A DNA stretch of 64,000 nucleotides, taken from contig NZ_JAHZTC010000007.1 of NCBI RefSeq assembly GCF_019599265.1, forward strand, positions 124,001 through 188,000, written 5' to 3'. Each line of letters opens with the position of its first letter. The stretch's first letter is position 1. Shown piece after piece: positions 17,174 to 25,985 of this stretch. Both the position numbers and the translations under genes were made by a program. Source of the DNA: Pontibacter sp. HSC-14F20 (GTDB lineage Bacteria > Bacteroidota > Bacteroidia > Cytophagales > Hymenobacteraceae). Below the pieces are notes generated by a model. It saw only the letters and a list, made by a program, of their open reading frames with translations, was not told where the DNA came from and did not search any database.

Positions 17174-20100
17174 TCAAGCTACGACACGAACGGAACTCAC
17201 TCCACCGGCCTTTTTGGTAACTACAATCTGGGTGCTGATGCGCTCTTTAAGTGCCTCCACATGCGAGATGATACCAATCGTTTTACCAGCTGCATGCAGA
17301 TTATCCAGTGTTGAGATGGCGGCCTCGAGTGTGTCCGCATCGAGTGTGCCGAAGCCTTCGTCGATAAAGAGCGAATTGATCTGGGTGCGGCGACCGGCCA
17401 GGTCAGAAAGTCCAAGGGCCAGGGCTAAGCTCACCAGAAAACTCTCGCCTCCCGAAAGGGTATTCATCGGGCGCACCGCCTCTGCCTGGTAGGTGTCGAC
17501 AATTTGCAAGGCCAGGTCCTCTTCAGACGACTTGAGGATTCGGTAGCGATCGTTGAGCTTGAGCAGGTGCCGGTTTGCCAGTTCCACGAGTCGGGCCAGG
17601 GTGAGTCCCTGCGCAAAACGACTGAACTTTGCTCCGTCTGAAGACCCGATCAGGTCGGCGAGTTGGCTCCAGCGGTGGCATACCTGCTGCTGCGTTTTCA
17701 GCTGTTCGGCTAGTTCTCTGTTCTTTTCGCGCTGTCGGGTATCCTGCTCCAGTAGTTGCTGGTGGCGTGCCCGTTGCGAGATCAGCTCCCGCTGCAGGGC
17801 TGTTTTGTGTTCTTGCTGCTCTTGCAGAGTCGCTATACCTTCGTCGGTCAGCTGTTTTTGTTCCAGTGCTGCCAGTTCCTCTCGCACGTCGCTCAGGCTT
17901 TTGCGGAGTTCAGTCAGGTGCTTTTCAGTTTGTGCTTTTAGGTTGGCCAGCCGGTCGGCTTCGTCGCGGTGCAGCAGCATCTGGCTCAGGGACTCAATGG
18001 TTTCTATGCCTTTCTGGTGCAGCACATGGAGCAGCCCTTGTCGCAGCGCTTCCAGCACCGAGGTATTCTGCTGGTGGTTTTGCTGACATTCTTTCTGGCG
18101 GCTGCGGGCTTCCTGTAACTCCTGCTGTTTTTGCAGTTGGTGACGACGGGCTTCTTCGGCATACCTGGCCCTTGCACTTAGTTCCTCACTGGCCGATTTG
18201 CGTTCCTGATCCGGGTTTTTGTCGCCAAACAAGGTATAGCGCTGGGTTTTGAGTTCTGTCAGCTGTTCATGCTCTTCTTTCAACGCCAGCTTTCGGGCAT
18301 CCAGTTCTTTCTGCTTCTGGTCCTGGTTTTCTTTCAGGTTTTTTACCAATTGCTGCAGTTCAATGTATTTCTCCCGCATACCTTCCAGCGCCTGCTGCTT
18401 TTGGGTATAGGAAATGGCCTGCTGATCTAAGCTTTGCACCAGATTGTGGCGCTCTTCAGCTTTGTACTGCAAGCCGAATGTAGCGGCAAAAGATTCGGCT
18501 GTTTCGGTGTGGACCTGTTGTTGCTCCTGCTCGTCGGATAAGCTCGCCTGCAGTTTCTGTATCTGGCTTTGCAGCAGTTTGTCAGAGGCCTGCAACTGAT
18601 TAAAAGTCGAGTTGGCCTGCACCTGTGCTTCGCGAAGCTGCTGCAGCTGCTGGTTTATACCTTCCAGTTCACGGCTAAGCGCCCGGACCTGCGCCAGTTG
18701 CTGCTGCAATGCCGTGGCTGTTTCCTGCTGGTGCTGGAGTAGCTGTGCCAGCTGCTCCAGGTTGTCTATACCTGTTTCCTGTGGCAATCCTGCTGACACC
18801 TGTGCAAAGGTTTGGCGTAGTCGCTGCAGTTCCGTTTCAGCATCCGTTTTGGCTGTTTGCTCCAGCTGCTGTTTTTGTTCCAGGGAGTTGCGTTGCACCT
18901 GTAGTTGCTGCAGGCGCTGTTCCAACTCTTTTACCAGTTCCTGCTGTTTGTCACGCTTCTGCACTTCTTCGGGCAGATCGAAGGTATAGCCGTTCTCCGC
19001 AAAAGGGTGGTGGGTGGAACCGCAAAGCGGACAAGGCTCGTCCTGCGACAAGGTATGGCGGGCCTCCTCGTACTGCTGAATCTGCTGCTGCAACTGCACG
19101 AGTTTCTGGAGTGTCACCAGGTGTTCGCTGGCCTGGCTATACCTGTTTTTATTTTCCTGAAGCGTCGTATCTGTTTCCTGAAATTGCTGCTTCAGCTGTG
19201 TCAGGCGATTGTTCGAGAGTTGGAGTTTTTGCAGTTGTGCATGATGTTGCTGCGCCAGTTCACGCAGACGCTCGTAGCGGGCCAGCAAGGCTGGCTGCAC
19301 CTGTGCTGTCTGCTCTAGTTCCTCCATGCTTTTAGCAGCCAGTATACCTTGCAGGGTATTTAGCTTTTCGGCTTTCTGCTGCTGCAGTTGCTCATGTAGT
19401 ATCTGTTGCTTTGCCTGCTGGTCCTGCAGCGCTGTAAGCTGACTGGCTTCCTGATTCCGCTGTTGCGACAACTCCTGTTGCTCCTGCTGGTTACGCCGGA
19501 TGCGCTGTTCCACTTCCTGCAGGTCGCGCAGCGTAGCTTTAAACTCGGGCAGATGCTCTTTCAGATCCTGTAGCCGGGCATTTTGCTCCAGCCAGTTTTT
19601 TATACCTGTCGCCTCCTGTGTAAGCTTTTTCAGTTCCGCTTGCCTGTCCTGCAGTTGTGTCTCTTCCTGTTGCAGTTGCTGCTCAAAAGTGACGTAGCTG
19701 TTTTTGTTTTTGGTATAAGCATCACGAATACTGTTGAGCTGGTGATCAAGCCGGACTACCTGCGTCAGGACAGGGTCCAGTTTCAACATAACTTCTTCCT
19801 GCTGCTGAAACGCTTTGGTGGCCTCCAGCGCGATTTTACCGGCGGCTTCGAGTTCGGTTTCCAGTGTAGGCACTCGTTTTTGTAAGGTCTGCAGCTGCTC
19901 CTGTACTTCAAGTACTTTGCTGTTGGCGCTCCGGATCTCGGCCAGTTCGCCCACAAACTGATGGGCCTGCTGGTGCTGTTCGAGCTTTACAAAGTCGGGT
20001 TGTAGCTGCTGGAGTTTTTGCTCCTGCACTGCCAAGGCCTGCTGGTGTTGCTGCTGACGTGTCTGCAATTGTGCCACTTGCTGCAGCCACTGTACTTTTG

Positions 20101-20824
20101 CCTGTAATGTGCTCACGTCTTGCTGCAGAGCGCTCTCCTGCGTTGTGAGTTCCTGTATGCTGGCTTCGTAGGCAGCACGTTGTTCTTCGGGTAGTAGCTG
20201 CGTGTGCTGAAGCAGCTGCTCCAGGCTTTCGTATTTCTGTCTTTCCTGCTTGGCTTTCTCAAATGCGAACTTCGAGATTTCGGAGTAAATGCCGGTGTCG
20301 GTGATCTTTTCGAGCAGACTGCTGCGCTCGTTCGGATTTGCTTTAAGAAAACGGGCAAAGTCGCCCTGCGACAGCATCACCGATCGAAGAAACTGACTGT
20401 AGTCAAGTCCGCAGATCTCGGCTACCATGGCGGGCACTTCGCTGGGTTTCAGATCGAACAGTTCATCTTTTTCAAAGTCGTACAGCTCCATGTGCACGGG
20501 CTGTATCTTACCATCTGCCTTGCCCCGGCTGCGACGTAAATGCCACTTGGAGCGGTATACCTTGCCGGCAGCCTCAAACTCCACTTCAGCAAAGCATTCT
20601 GCCGTATGGCGGGTCATCAGCTCCAACGGACGCTCGTTGTTATGCCGGTGCGCCATACCGTACAGTCCCACCGTAATTGCATCCAGAATGGTTGTCTTGC
20701 CTGCCCCGGTCGGACCGGTAATGGCAAACAGCCCCGCATCAGCCAGCGGACTCTGGTCGAAACGGATCTCGTGCTCACCTTTCAGCGAGTTGAGGTTCAG
20801 GAAGCGGACGGCGAGGATTTTCAT
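17174..20824 (-). CDS. sbcC: Exonuclease SbcC (Rad50-like ATPase subunit)
   Basis: The 1216-residue protein has the SMC/Rad50 layout: Walker A GPTGAGKTT at 37-45, long glutamine-rich coiled coils on both sides of a zinc hook CPLC near residue 598, then the ABC signature LSGGESFLVSLALALGL near 1120 and Walker B NSLFIDEGFGTLD. With SbcD it forms the nuclease complex that opens hairpins and trims DNA ends, so it acts on palindromes and on blocked ends. It is encoded downstream of sbcD, with a small membrane-protein gene placed between the two. Its start overlaps nothing and is supported by MKILAVRFLNLNSL, typical for the family. Confidence 0.95.
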   Translation of the reverse strand: MKILAVRFLNLNSLKGEHEIRFDQSPLADAGLFAITGPTGAGKTTILDAITVGLYGMAHRHNNERPLELMTRHTAECFAEVEFEAAGKVYRSKWHLRRSRGKADGKIQPVHMELYDFEKDELFDLKPSEVPAMVAEICGLDYSQFLRSVMLSQGDFARFLKANPNERSSLLEKITDTGIYSEISKFAFEKAKQERQKYESLEQLLQHTQLLPEEQRAAYEASIQELTTQESALQQDVSTLQAKVQWLQQVAQLQTRQQQHQQALAVQEQKLQQLQPDFVKLEQHQQAHQFVGELAEIRSANSKVLEVQEQLQTLQKRVPTLETELEAAGKIALEATKAFQQQEEVMLKLDPVLTQVVRLDHQLNSIRDAYTKNKNSYVTFEQQLQQEETQLQDRQAELKKLTQEATGIKNWLEQNARLQDLKEHLPEFKATLRDLQEVEQRIRRNQQEQQELSQQRNQEASQLTALQDQQAKQQILHEQLQQQKAEKLNTLQGILAAKSMEELEQTAQVQPALLARYERLRELAQQHHAQLQKLQLSNNRLTQLKQQFQETDTTLQENKNRYSQASEHLVTLQKLVQLQQQIQQYEEARHTLSQDEPCPLCGSTHHPFAENGYTFDLPEEVQKRDKQQELVKELEQRLQQLQVQRNSLEQKQQLEQTAKTDAETELQRLRQTFAQVSAGLPQETGIDNLEQLAQLLQHQQETATALQQQLAQVRALSRELEGINQQLQQLREAQVQANSTFNQLQASDKLLQSQIQKLQASLSDEQEQQQVHTETAESFAATFGLQYKAEERHNLVQSLDQQAISYTQKQQALEGMREKYIELQQLVKNLKENQDQKQKELDARKLALKEEHEQLTELKTQRYTLFGDKNPDQERKSASEELSARARYAEEARRHQLQKQQELQEARSRQKECQQNHQQNTSVLEALRQGLLHVLHQKGIETIESLSQMLLHRDEADRLANLKAQTEKHLTELRKSLSDVREELAALEQKQLTDEGIATLQEQQEHKTALQRELISQRARHQQLLEQDTRQREKNRELAEQLKTQQQVCHRWSQLADLIGSSDGAKFSRFAQGLTLARLVELANRHLLKLNDRYRILKSSEEDLALQIVDTYQAEAVRPMNTLSGGESFLVSLALALGLSDLAGRRTQINSLFIDEGFGTLDADTLEAAISTLDNLHAAGKTIGIISHVEALKERISTQIVVTKKAGGVSSVRVVA

Positions 20825-20879
20825 GGGCTAAAAGGCTTGGGTAAATGCTTGGGTTTGTTTTCGGTAAAGTTGGTTGTAT

Positions 20880-21416
20880 TTAGTTTTGCCGAGTATCAGA
20901 AGCAGCAAGTAACGCTTGTACATCCATTTTCTCTTTGATTTTGTTGGCTCTCGGCTGGATCACCCAAACACCGATCGGCCAGAATAGAAAAAGAAAAAAA
21001 TCGCCTGCATAGTCACTGAAGTGCGCTTTTCTGTTCAGCTCCAATGACTTTAGTACTTTGGCAGGAAAAGCAAATAGGTGTAATAAAGCAAAGATACCAT
21101 ACAAAACAGGTATAGCCTTAAAGCCGCTTTCGCTATAGCTTATTTCTTCACCAAGAACTGCTGATACACTCAAGGTAGCTATTATGAAAAAGCCATTCAA
21201 GATGAATAGGGTAGCAGATAATTTTGTTTTAGGTGGCAGCAGTTGGTGCATTTCATAGCCCAGCGAAAGTGGCCAAAGCAGTAATGCCAACATGGTCATT
21301 AGTGAAAAGATTGCATGGAGAATTGGAAAGCTTTCCGGGATTATATCGGAGAGGAGTGAAAAGAAGATGATGGTTAGGAAAACCTGCCAATGTTTTAGTT
21401 CCAGAACAGACTTCAT
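20880..21416 (-). CDS. Integral membrane hypothetical protein between sbcD and sbcC
   Basis: The 178-residue protein has about four predicted membrane helices (LTIIFFSLLSDII, AIFSLMTMLALLLWPL, SATLFILNGFFIIATLSV, VLYGIFALLHLFAF) and a probable fifth in DFFLFLFWPIGVWVI. The tail is polar and basic. I recognise no family. It lies in the sbcDC strand order, 107 bases after sbcD and 55 bases before sbcC, so it is likely co-transcribed, but nothing in its sequence hints at DNA repair. It may simply be an insertion between two old operon partners. Confidence 0.75.
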   Translation of the reverse strand: MKSVLELKHWQVFLTIIFFSLLSDIIPESFPILHAIFSLMTMLALLLWPLSLGYEMHQLLPPKTKLSATLFILNGFFIIATLSVSAVLGEEISYSESGFKAIPVLYGIFALLHLFAFPAKVLKSLELNRKAHFSDYAGDFFLFLFWPIGVWVIQPRANKIKEKMDVQALLAASDTRQN

Positions 21417-21523
21417 GCTTTTTTAGTTATTATTTCACAGGAGCGGGTAGTTGCCGTTTGCGTTAGTGTAAAATTGAGAAGCCTTGCTGTGGTTTAAGCG
21501 CTTCCTTTAATAGCCTGGGTTTA

Positions 21524-22750
21524 CTATACTTCCTCCTGCCGCATCAGCTCGAGCAGTTCCGCGAAGGTATGGCGCAGCTCGGTGTGATCGCTTTCCGGGA
21601 AGGCGCTTTCGCAGCGTTTCAGGAACACATCTTTTTCGCTCAGGGTATGCAGGTCCACTTCTTCGCGCATTTCCTGCTCCAAGGGTTTTCGGGCCGTTTT
21701 GATGAGGGGCGGACGGTGGATCAGCAGTTGCAGTTCGTCTTTCTTGAGGTCAAGGACTTCTTCCAGCTGCTGGTTGAGGTCAGGTATAGGCGCATCCAAT
21801 TCTACCTGCACTTCAGCCCAGGCGGGCAAGGTATAGCTGCTGTTATCGTAAACGGCTATTTTCTGTTTTACTTCCTCGAGTTCACCTTTAAAGCGCACCA
21901 GTTTGCGGCAGACAGGTATAGCCATCTCCTTCAGGTCGGTGAGTTGACCGTTCTCAAAGTCCAGTACATAAACTACTTTCTTGTCAGTCACTTCGCTGAA
22001 ACTGAGCGGAATAGGGGAGCCGGAGTAGCGGATGTGGTGCGCCTTGTTGACCTGCTGCGGACGGTGCAGGTGACCGAGCGCCACATAATCGAACTCTTTC
22101 GGAAACTGATCGGCACCGATCTGGCCGAGGTTGCCCACGTGAATTTCCTTTTCGCTATCGGAAGCAGAGCCGCCTGCGGCAAACAAATGGCCCATGGCCA
22201 CCACCGGTATACCTTGTGTTTTGTAGGGTTTCAGGTGCGGCACAAAGGCGGCGTAGTGTGCGGCTATACCTTGTTTGATGCGCTGCTCACGCTCTTCGTA
22301 GTTTTCGCCAGGAATGGATAGGCGTATGTCGCGATCGCGCAGGAAAGGCACGGCGCAAACCACCAGCTCCAACTGACCACTTTCATCCCGCAGTTCGATC
22401 AGCTCATCCAACAACTCTCCGGTAGCGCCGCCTATCACTTTTATGTTAAAGCAATCGAGGAGCTCTTTGGGAGCATTGAGCGTGGAAACCGAGTCGTGGT
22501 TACCGCCCGTGATAATGATGTGGCGGCAGCAAGTGGCACATACCTTCGTCAGGAAGTTATAGTATTGCTTGAGGGCAGTGTTGGAGGGAGCGCCTGTGTC
22601 GAAAACGTCGCCGGCCATCAGGAGCACGTCAACTTTTTCGGTTTCAATGGTTTGCAGGAGCCAGTCCAGGAAATGCTGATGTTCTTCGGTTCGTTCGAGG
22701 TTGACGAGCCGCTGGCCGAGGTGCCAGTCTGAAGTGTGTAGTATGCGCAT
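21524..22750 (-). CDS. sbcD: Exonuclease SbcD (Mre11-like nuclease subunit)
   Basis: The 408-residue protein begins MRILHTSDWHLGQ; I chose this ATG (22748-22750) over one ten codons upstream because it is the family start. The calcineurin-like phosphoesterase motifs are present in order: HTSDWHLG, LMAGDVFDTG, ITGGNHDS, VAMGHLFA and ALGHLH. These bind two metal ions for the 3'-5' exonuclease and hairpin-cutting activity of the SbcCD complex. The C-terminal part (about 290-408) is the capping and SbcC-contact region. It is first in the sbcD, membrane protein, sbcC order. Confidence 0.95.
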   Translation of the reverse strand: MRILHTSDWHLGQRLVNLERTEEHQHFLDWLLQTIETEKVDVLLMAGDVFDTGAPSNTALKQYYNFLTKVCATCCRHIIITGGNHDSVSTLNAPKELLDCFNIKVIGGATGELLDELIELRDESGQLELVVCAVPFLRDRDIRLSIPGENYEEREQRIKQGIAAHYAAFVPHLKPYKTQGIPVVAMGHLFAAGGSASDSEKEIHVGNLGQIGADQFPKEFDYVALGHLHRPQQVNKAHHIRYSGSPIPLSFSEVTDKKVVYVLDFENGQLTDLKEMAIPVCRKLVRFKGELEEVKQKIAVYDNSSYTLPAWAEVQVELDAPIPDLNQQLEEVLDLKKDELQLLIHRPPLIKTARKPLEQEMREEVDLHTLSEKDVFLKRCESAFPESDHTELRHTFAELLELMRQEEV

Positions 22751-22883
22751 ATCCCTGTTCCTTTCTCCTTTGCACCACAAGTTACATTAAGGTATACCTA
22801 TACTGCAAGTTTGTGATATAAATTTTTCCGGATCAGGTATAGCGCTTTTGCTATATAAACCGAGGTATACACGCTTTGGTTGC

Positions 22884-23306
22884 TTACTGATTAATCCAGA
22901 TCAGGGCATCCTTTTGGTTGGAGAAGTTCTTGAATAAAAACCGGTTGATGTTTTGTGCCTCTGCGCGGGTGGCAACTGCCTCGAGGGCTAGTTTGGAGAA
23001 AAGGCTGCTTGGCAATACTCTGGCCAGTTTCTGAAGGGAAGTTTGGGAGAGCAGTTCGTAGAAACTCGTCGACATCCATTCTTTGGTAGAGGTGTCCAGC
23101 AAAGTTAGCCGTTCCGCGTTGGCTACTGCCCTTGTAATGCCTGTGTCACGAAGGGCCTCATAGAGCTTGGTGCCGCCCGTAACCATTTCGCTTTGAGTCA
23201 CTCCCCGCAGCCACTCAGCCATCAATAAATCATTCTTCTTATCAACTTCTACTTTGTAGAAATCCGAAGAATATAACGTTTGAAAAGAGGATTGTTTTAA
23301 CAACAT
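22884..23306 (-). CDS. STAS/SpoIIAA-like small cytoplasmic protein
   Basis: The 140-residue protein has no signal peptide. Its beta-alpha pattern, with an N-terminal strand around FYKVEVDKKNDLLMAEWLRGVT and a central LTLLDTS segment followed by WMSTSFYELL, resembles the STAS-like SpoIIAA-type domains often seen in Cytophagales. The Ser/Thr around LLDTSTKEW could be a phosphorylation site as in anti-anti-sigma proteins, but that is a guess. It stands alone between sbcD and the rhodanese gene with spacers of about 70 to 130 bases. Confidence 0.65.
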   Translation of the reverse strand: MLLKQSSFQTLYSSDFYKVEVDKKNDLLMAEWLRGVTQSEMVTGGTKLYEALRDTGITRAVANAERLTLLDTSTKEWMSTSFYELLSQTSLQKLARVLPSSLFSKLALEAVATRAEAQNINRFLFKNFSNQKDALIWINQ

Positions 23307-23379
23307 GACATCAGATAAATCATGTAAAGGTACGTGAAAATACTAACTAACGGTTATACCGCTATCCCGATTGCATACT

Positions 23380-23775
23380 TTATTCTTTCACCGGAAGGCC
23401 TGCTGACTTAAGGTCCAGGTAACCACCAACGTTATATACGTTTTCAAAACCGGCTTCCTCCATCATTTTGGCCGCTTTTCCGCTGCGGTTGCCGCTGGCG
23501 CAATACAGGTAATAGGTTTTGTTTTTGTCCCAGTGCTGCATTTCTTTTTCAAACTCCCCGCTCAGGAAGTCGGTGTGCTGTGTTTTTTCGAGGTGTCCCG
23601 CTTCAAACTCAGCAGGAGTGCGCACATCAACCAGCATAACTTCTTTGTTGTCGATTTTTTCATGATGGGCTTTGTATTCGGTGGCTGAAATAGTTTTGAC
23701 TTTTGTGTCGCCTTGCTGTGGACTGCTGCAACTCATCAGACCGGCTGCCATTATGGTCATTAGGAATAGTTTCAT
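23380..23775 (-). CDS. Rhodanese-like lipoprotein
   Basis: The 131-residue protein has a lipoprotein signal with lipobox L13-M-S-C16 and one rhodanese domain. The active-site Cys92 heads the loop CASGNRSG, and VDVRTPAEFEAGHL carries the usual domain signature. Rhodanese domains move sulfane sulfur; being a lipoprotein it would do so outside the cytoplasm. It lies 121 bases downstream of an ArsR-family regulator on the same strand, with catalase and a YeiH-type transporter upstream of that. The arrangement recalls sulfide-responsive ArsR-rhodanese operons, so sulfur detoxification is a reasonable guess. Confidence 0.85.
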   Translation of the reverse strand: MKLFLMTIMAAGLMSCSSPQQGDTKVKTISATEYKAHHEKIDNKEVMLVDVRTPAEFEAGHLEKTQHTDFLSGEFEKEMQHWDKNKTYYLYCASGNRSGKAAKMMEEAGFENVYNVGGYLDLKSAGLPVKE

Positions 23776-23896
23776 GGAGAATTCGGGTTAACCAATGTTA
23801 TTGTAAACGTAAGCAAGCATTTTTGGTGCACCGGCTCTTACCGGAGTTGGGTTTAAAAAGTAAGTATATGAAAATAATTTCATTTTACTATGTATT

Positions 23897-24214
23897 CTAA
23901 CCAGCTTGTTGTACAGGTTTGCAGCCTTTGATGCAATCGATGATGTTGGAAATGCTGGAGTCAGTCAGAAAATAAAACACATTTTTGCCCTGTCGGCGGG
24001 TTTCCACCAGACCTTTGTCGCGCATGTTGGTGAGGTGATGCGAGAGGAGCGACTGTTCGATTTCCAGCACTTCCTGTAACTGACTCACGGTGAGCTGGTC
24101 TTCCTGCTCCAGTAGATCAATAATGCTGATGCGCACCGGATGCGCCACACATTTGAGGACATAGGCCGTTCGTTCCAGCTTTTTCTTATCTACCCTTACT
24201 TTCAGGTCGGTCAT
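23897..24214 (-). CDS. ArsR/SmtB-family winged-helix repressor
   Basis: The protein has 105 residues from the ATG at 24212-24214; the frame is open nine codons more, but the start chosen gives MTDLKVRVDKKK, the usual length. The HTH spans about 40-72, with the recognition helix in SLLSHHLTNMRDKGLV and the wing in TRRQGKNVFYFL. Cysteines at 22, 94 and 98 could form a thiol switch or bind metal. The classic ArsR CxC in helix 3 is absent. A 24-base inverted repeat directly upstream is the likely self-operator. The rhodanese gene downstream and the catalase gene upstream are candidate targets. Confidence 0.85.
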   Translation of the reverse strand: MTDLKVRVDKKKLERTAYVLKCVAHPVRISIIDLLEQEDQLTVSQLQEVLEIEQSLLSHHLTNMRDKGLVETRRQGKNVFYFLTDSSISNIIDCIKGCKPVQQAG

Positions 24215-24240
24215 GGGAGTTTGAATAATAGGTAATTGCA

Positions 24241-24264
24241 ATACATGATCATTTATTCATGTAT
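24241..24264. promoter_or_regulatory. Inverted repeat upstream of arsR, likely operator
   Basis: ATACATGA and TCATGTAT are perfect 8-base arms separated by 8 bases, 27 bases above the ArsR start. On the minus strand it contains TGAATAAATGATCA, close to the TGAA-N6-TTCA core of ArsR/SmtB operators. It lies where a repressor would cover the promoter. Autoregulation is thus likely; this is inference from sequence and position. Confidence 0.65.
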
Positions 24265-24313
24265 AAATTTTAATACAATTTTAAACCACTTTAGGTTCCT
24301 CCCCCAAAACAGA

Positions 24314-24336
24314 AAAGCCGGCACAGAGCCGGCTTT
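24314..24336 (-). terminator. Intrinsic terminator after catalase
   Basis: AAAGCCGGC and GCCGGCTTT form a 9-base perfect stem around ACAGA; on the minus strand it is followed by TTTTCTGTTTT. It lies 26 bases past the catalase stop. Confidence 0.85.
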
Positions 24337-24361
24337 CCAGAGTACAATATAGCGTGTCAAC

Positions 24362-25867
24362 TTAGTGGGCCTGCACACCGCCTGTGTGGGCGCTTACGTC
24401 AACGCCCAGGCCTTGTGCTATACCTAGTCCGAGACCAATATCGGCGCGGAAGAAGTGACACAGCTGACGGTTTATAATCTCTGCCCGCTTCGGTCCGTCT
24501 ATACCTTGCATGGCTCCCACGATATTGCTGATGGTGTTTTTCTTTTCCTCCGGCGTCATCAAACGGAACAAATCACCCGGTTGGGTATAGTGGTCGTTCT
24601 CGCCTTCGGCGTTGCGGTCGTACCAGTCGGCTACCACGTTGTTGCCCAGGTTTTGAGCCGGCTCTTTGTAAGTTTCATCCGCTTTGATGTTGTCGAAAGA
24701 GTTCGGGGAATAATTCGGTGCGCTGCCGCCATTGCCATCTACCCGCATAGCGCCGTCGCGCTGGTAATTGTTTACAGCAAACGGACAACGGTTCACTGGA
24801 ATCTGCTCATAATTTGCCCCGATGCGGTAGCGCTGCGCGTCCGGGTACGACAGGATGCGGCCCTGCAGCATGCGGTCCGGCGAAAAGCCGATGCCATCCA
24901 CGAGGTGGGCCGGTGCAAAAGCGGCCTGTTCTACGTGCGCAAAGTAGTTGTCCGGAACCTCGTTCAGCTCCAGCACGCCCACATCAATCAGCGGATAGTC
25001 TTTCTGCGACCACACCTTGGTCAGGTCAAACGGATTCCACTTGTAGTTTGCGGCCTCGGCTTCCGGCATGATCTGCACTTTCAGTGCCCAGCGCGGGAAG
25101 TCGCCGCGATCGATGGCTTCTACCAAATCGCGCTGCGCATGGTCCGGGTCCATACCTTTCGTCACGGTGGCTTCTGAATCTGTGAAGTTCTGGATGCCTT
25201 GCAGCGTCTTGAAATGGAATTTTACGAAGAAGCGCTCGTTGTCTTTGTTGATGAACGAGAAGGTATGGCTACCAAAACCATGCATGTGGCGGTAAGAAAA
25301 CGGCGTGCCACGGTCGCTCATCAAAATCATTACCTGGTGCAAACTTTCCGGGTTCAGTGACCAGAAGTCCCACATCATCGTGGCGCTCTTGGTGTTGGTG
25401 CGCGGATCACGTTTCTGGGTATGAATAAAGTCCGGGAATTTTTTAGGGTCCTTGATGAAGAATACCGGCGTGTTGTTGCCCACCAAGTCCCAGTTGCCTT
25501 CTTCGGTATAGAACTTTACGGCAAAGCCACGCGGGTCGCGCTCAGAGTCGGCACTGCCTTTTTCGCCGCCTACGGTAGAGAAGCGCAGGAACACGCGGGT
25601 TTCTTTGCCGATCTCGCTGAACAATCTGGCTTTGGTATACCTGGTGATGTCGTGGGTAACTGTGAAGGTGCCGTATGCGCCGGTGCCTTTGGCGTGCACC
25701 ACGCGCTCCGGGGTGCGCTCGCGGTTAAAGTGCGCCAGTTTTTCGTGCAGGATAAAGTCTTCGAGCAGGATCGGGCCGCGTGGACCGGCAGTCATGCTGT
25801 TTTCGTGCTCGTAATATGGTTTGCCGGAGGCAGTGGTCAGTTTTTGGGTTGGGTTTTCGGTGTTCAT
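24362..25867 (-). CDS. katA: Monofunctional haem catalase
   Basis: The enzyme converts hydrogen peroxide to water and oxygen. The ATG at 25865-25867 ([10 protein letters not shown]) is preferred to one 14 codons upstream; it gives 501 residues, the size of small-subunit clade 3 catalases. The distal His58 lies in [13 protein letters not shown], the distal Asn in [11 protein letters not shown], and the haem-ligand Tyr in the proximal signature [13 protein letters not shown]. No signal peptide is present. An ATAG-N7-CTAT element lies 47 bases upstream and could be an OxyR-type site. A terminator isolates the gene from arsR downstream. Confidence 0.95.
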   Translation of the reverse strand: MNTENPTQKLTTASGKPYYEHENSMTAGPRGPILLEDFILHEKLAHFNRERTPERVVHAKGTGAYGTFTVTHDITRYTKARLFSEIGKETRVFLRFSTVGGEKGSADSERDPRGFAVKFYTEEGNWDLVGNNTPVFFIKDPKKFPDFIHTQKRDPRTNTKSATMMWDFWSLNPESLHQVMILMSDRGTPFSYRHMHGFGSHTFSFINKDNERFFVKFHFKTLQGIQNFTDSEATVTKGMDPDHAQRDLVEAIDRGDFPRWALKVQIMPEAEAANYKWNPFDLTKVWSQKDYPLIDVGVLELNEVPDNYFAHVEQAAFAPAHLVDGIGFSPDRMLQGRILSYPDAQRYRIGANYEQIPVNRCPFAVNNYQRDGAMRVDGNGGSAPNYSPNSFDNIKADETYKEPAQNLGNNVVADWYDRNAEGENDHYTQPGDLFRLMTPEEKKNTISNIVGAMQGIDGPKRAEIINRQLCHFFRADIGLGLGIAQGLGVDVSAHTGGVQAH

Positions 25868-25913
25868 ATAGCGAAGGGTTTTGAGGTTTCTGTTGAATTG
25901 TTGCCTCAAAAGT

Positions 25914-25928
25914 ATAGCCCTGTGCTAT
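25914..25928. promoter_or_regulatory. ATAG-N7-CTAT element upstream of catalase
   Basis: ATAG-CCCTGTG-CTAT matches the half-site unit of OxyR operators and lies 47 bases from the catalase start. A second unit at the proper spacing is not convincing. Because GTATAG/CTATAC words are very common in this genome, chance occurrence is a real possibility. Confidence 0.35.
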
Positions 25929-25985
25929 ATAGATCAAATCGATTGATTTTATGGTAAGATAGCTTTTGTCTATAATATGACAAGG

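Noticed and set aside
17553..19335. Several long plus-strand frames within sbcC
   Set aside because: They are antisense shadows of the coiled-coil region; the SbcC frame has full family motifs.
23976..24241. Metal-sensing CxC motif in the ArsR protein
   Set aside because: The helix 3 CxC of arsenic/cadmium sensors is absent; the cysteines are at 22, 94 and 98, so a thiol switch fits better.
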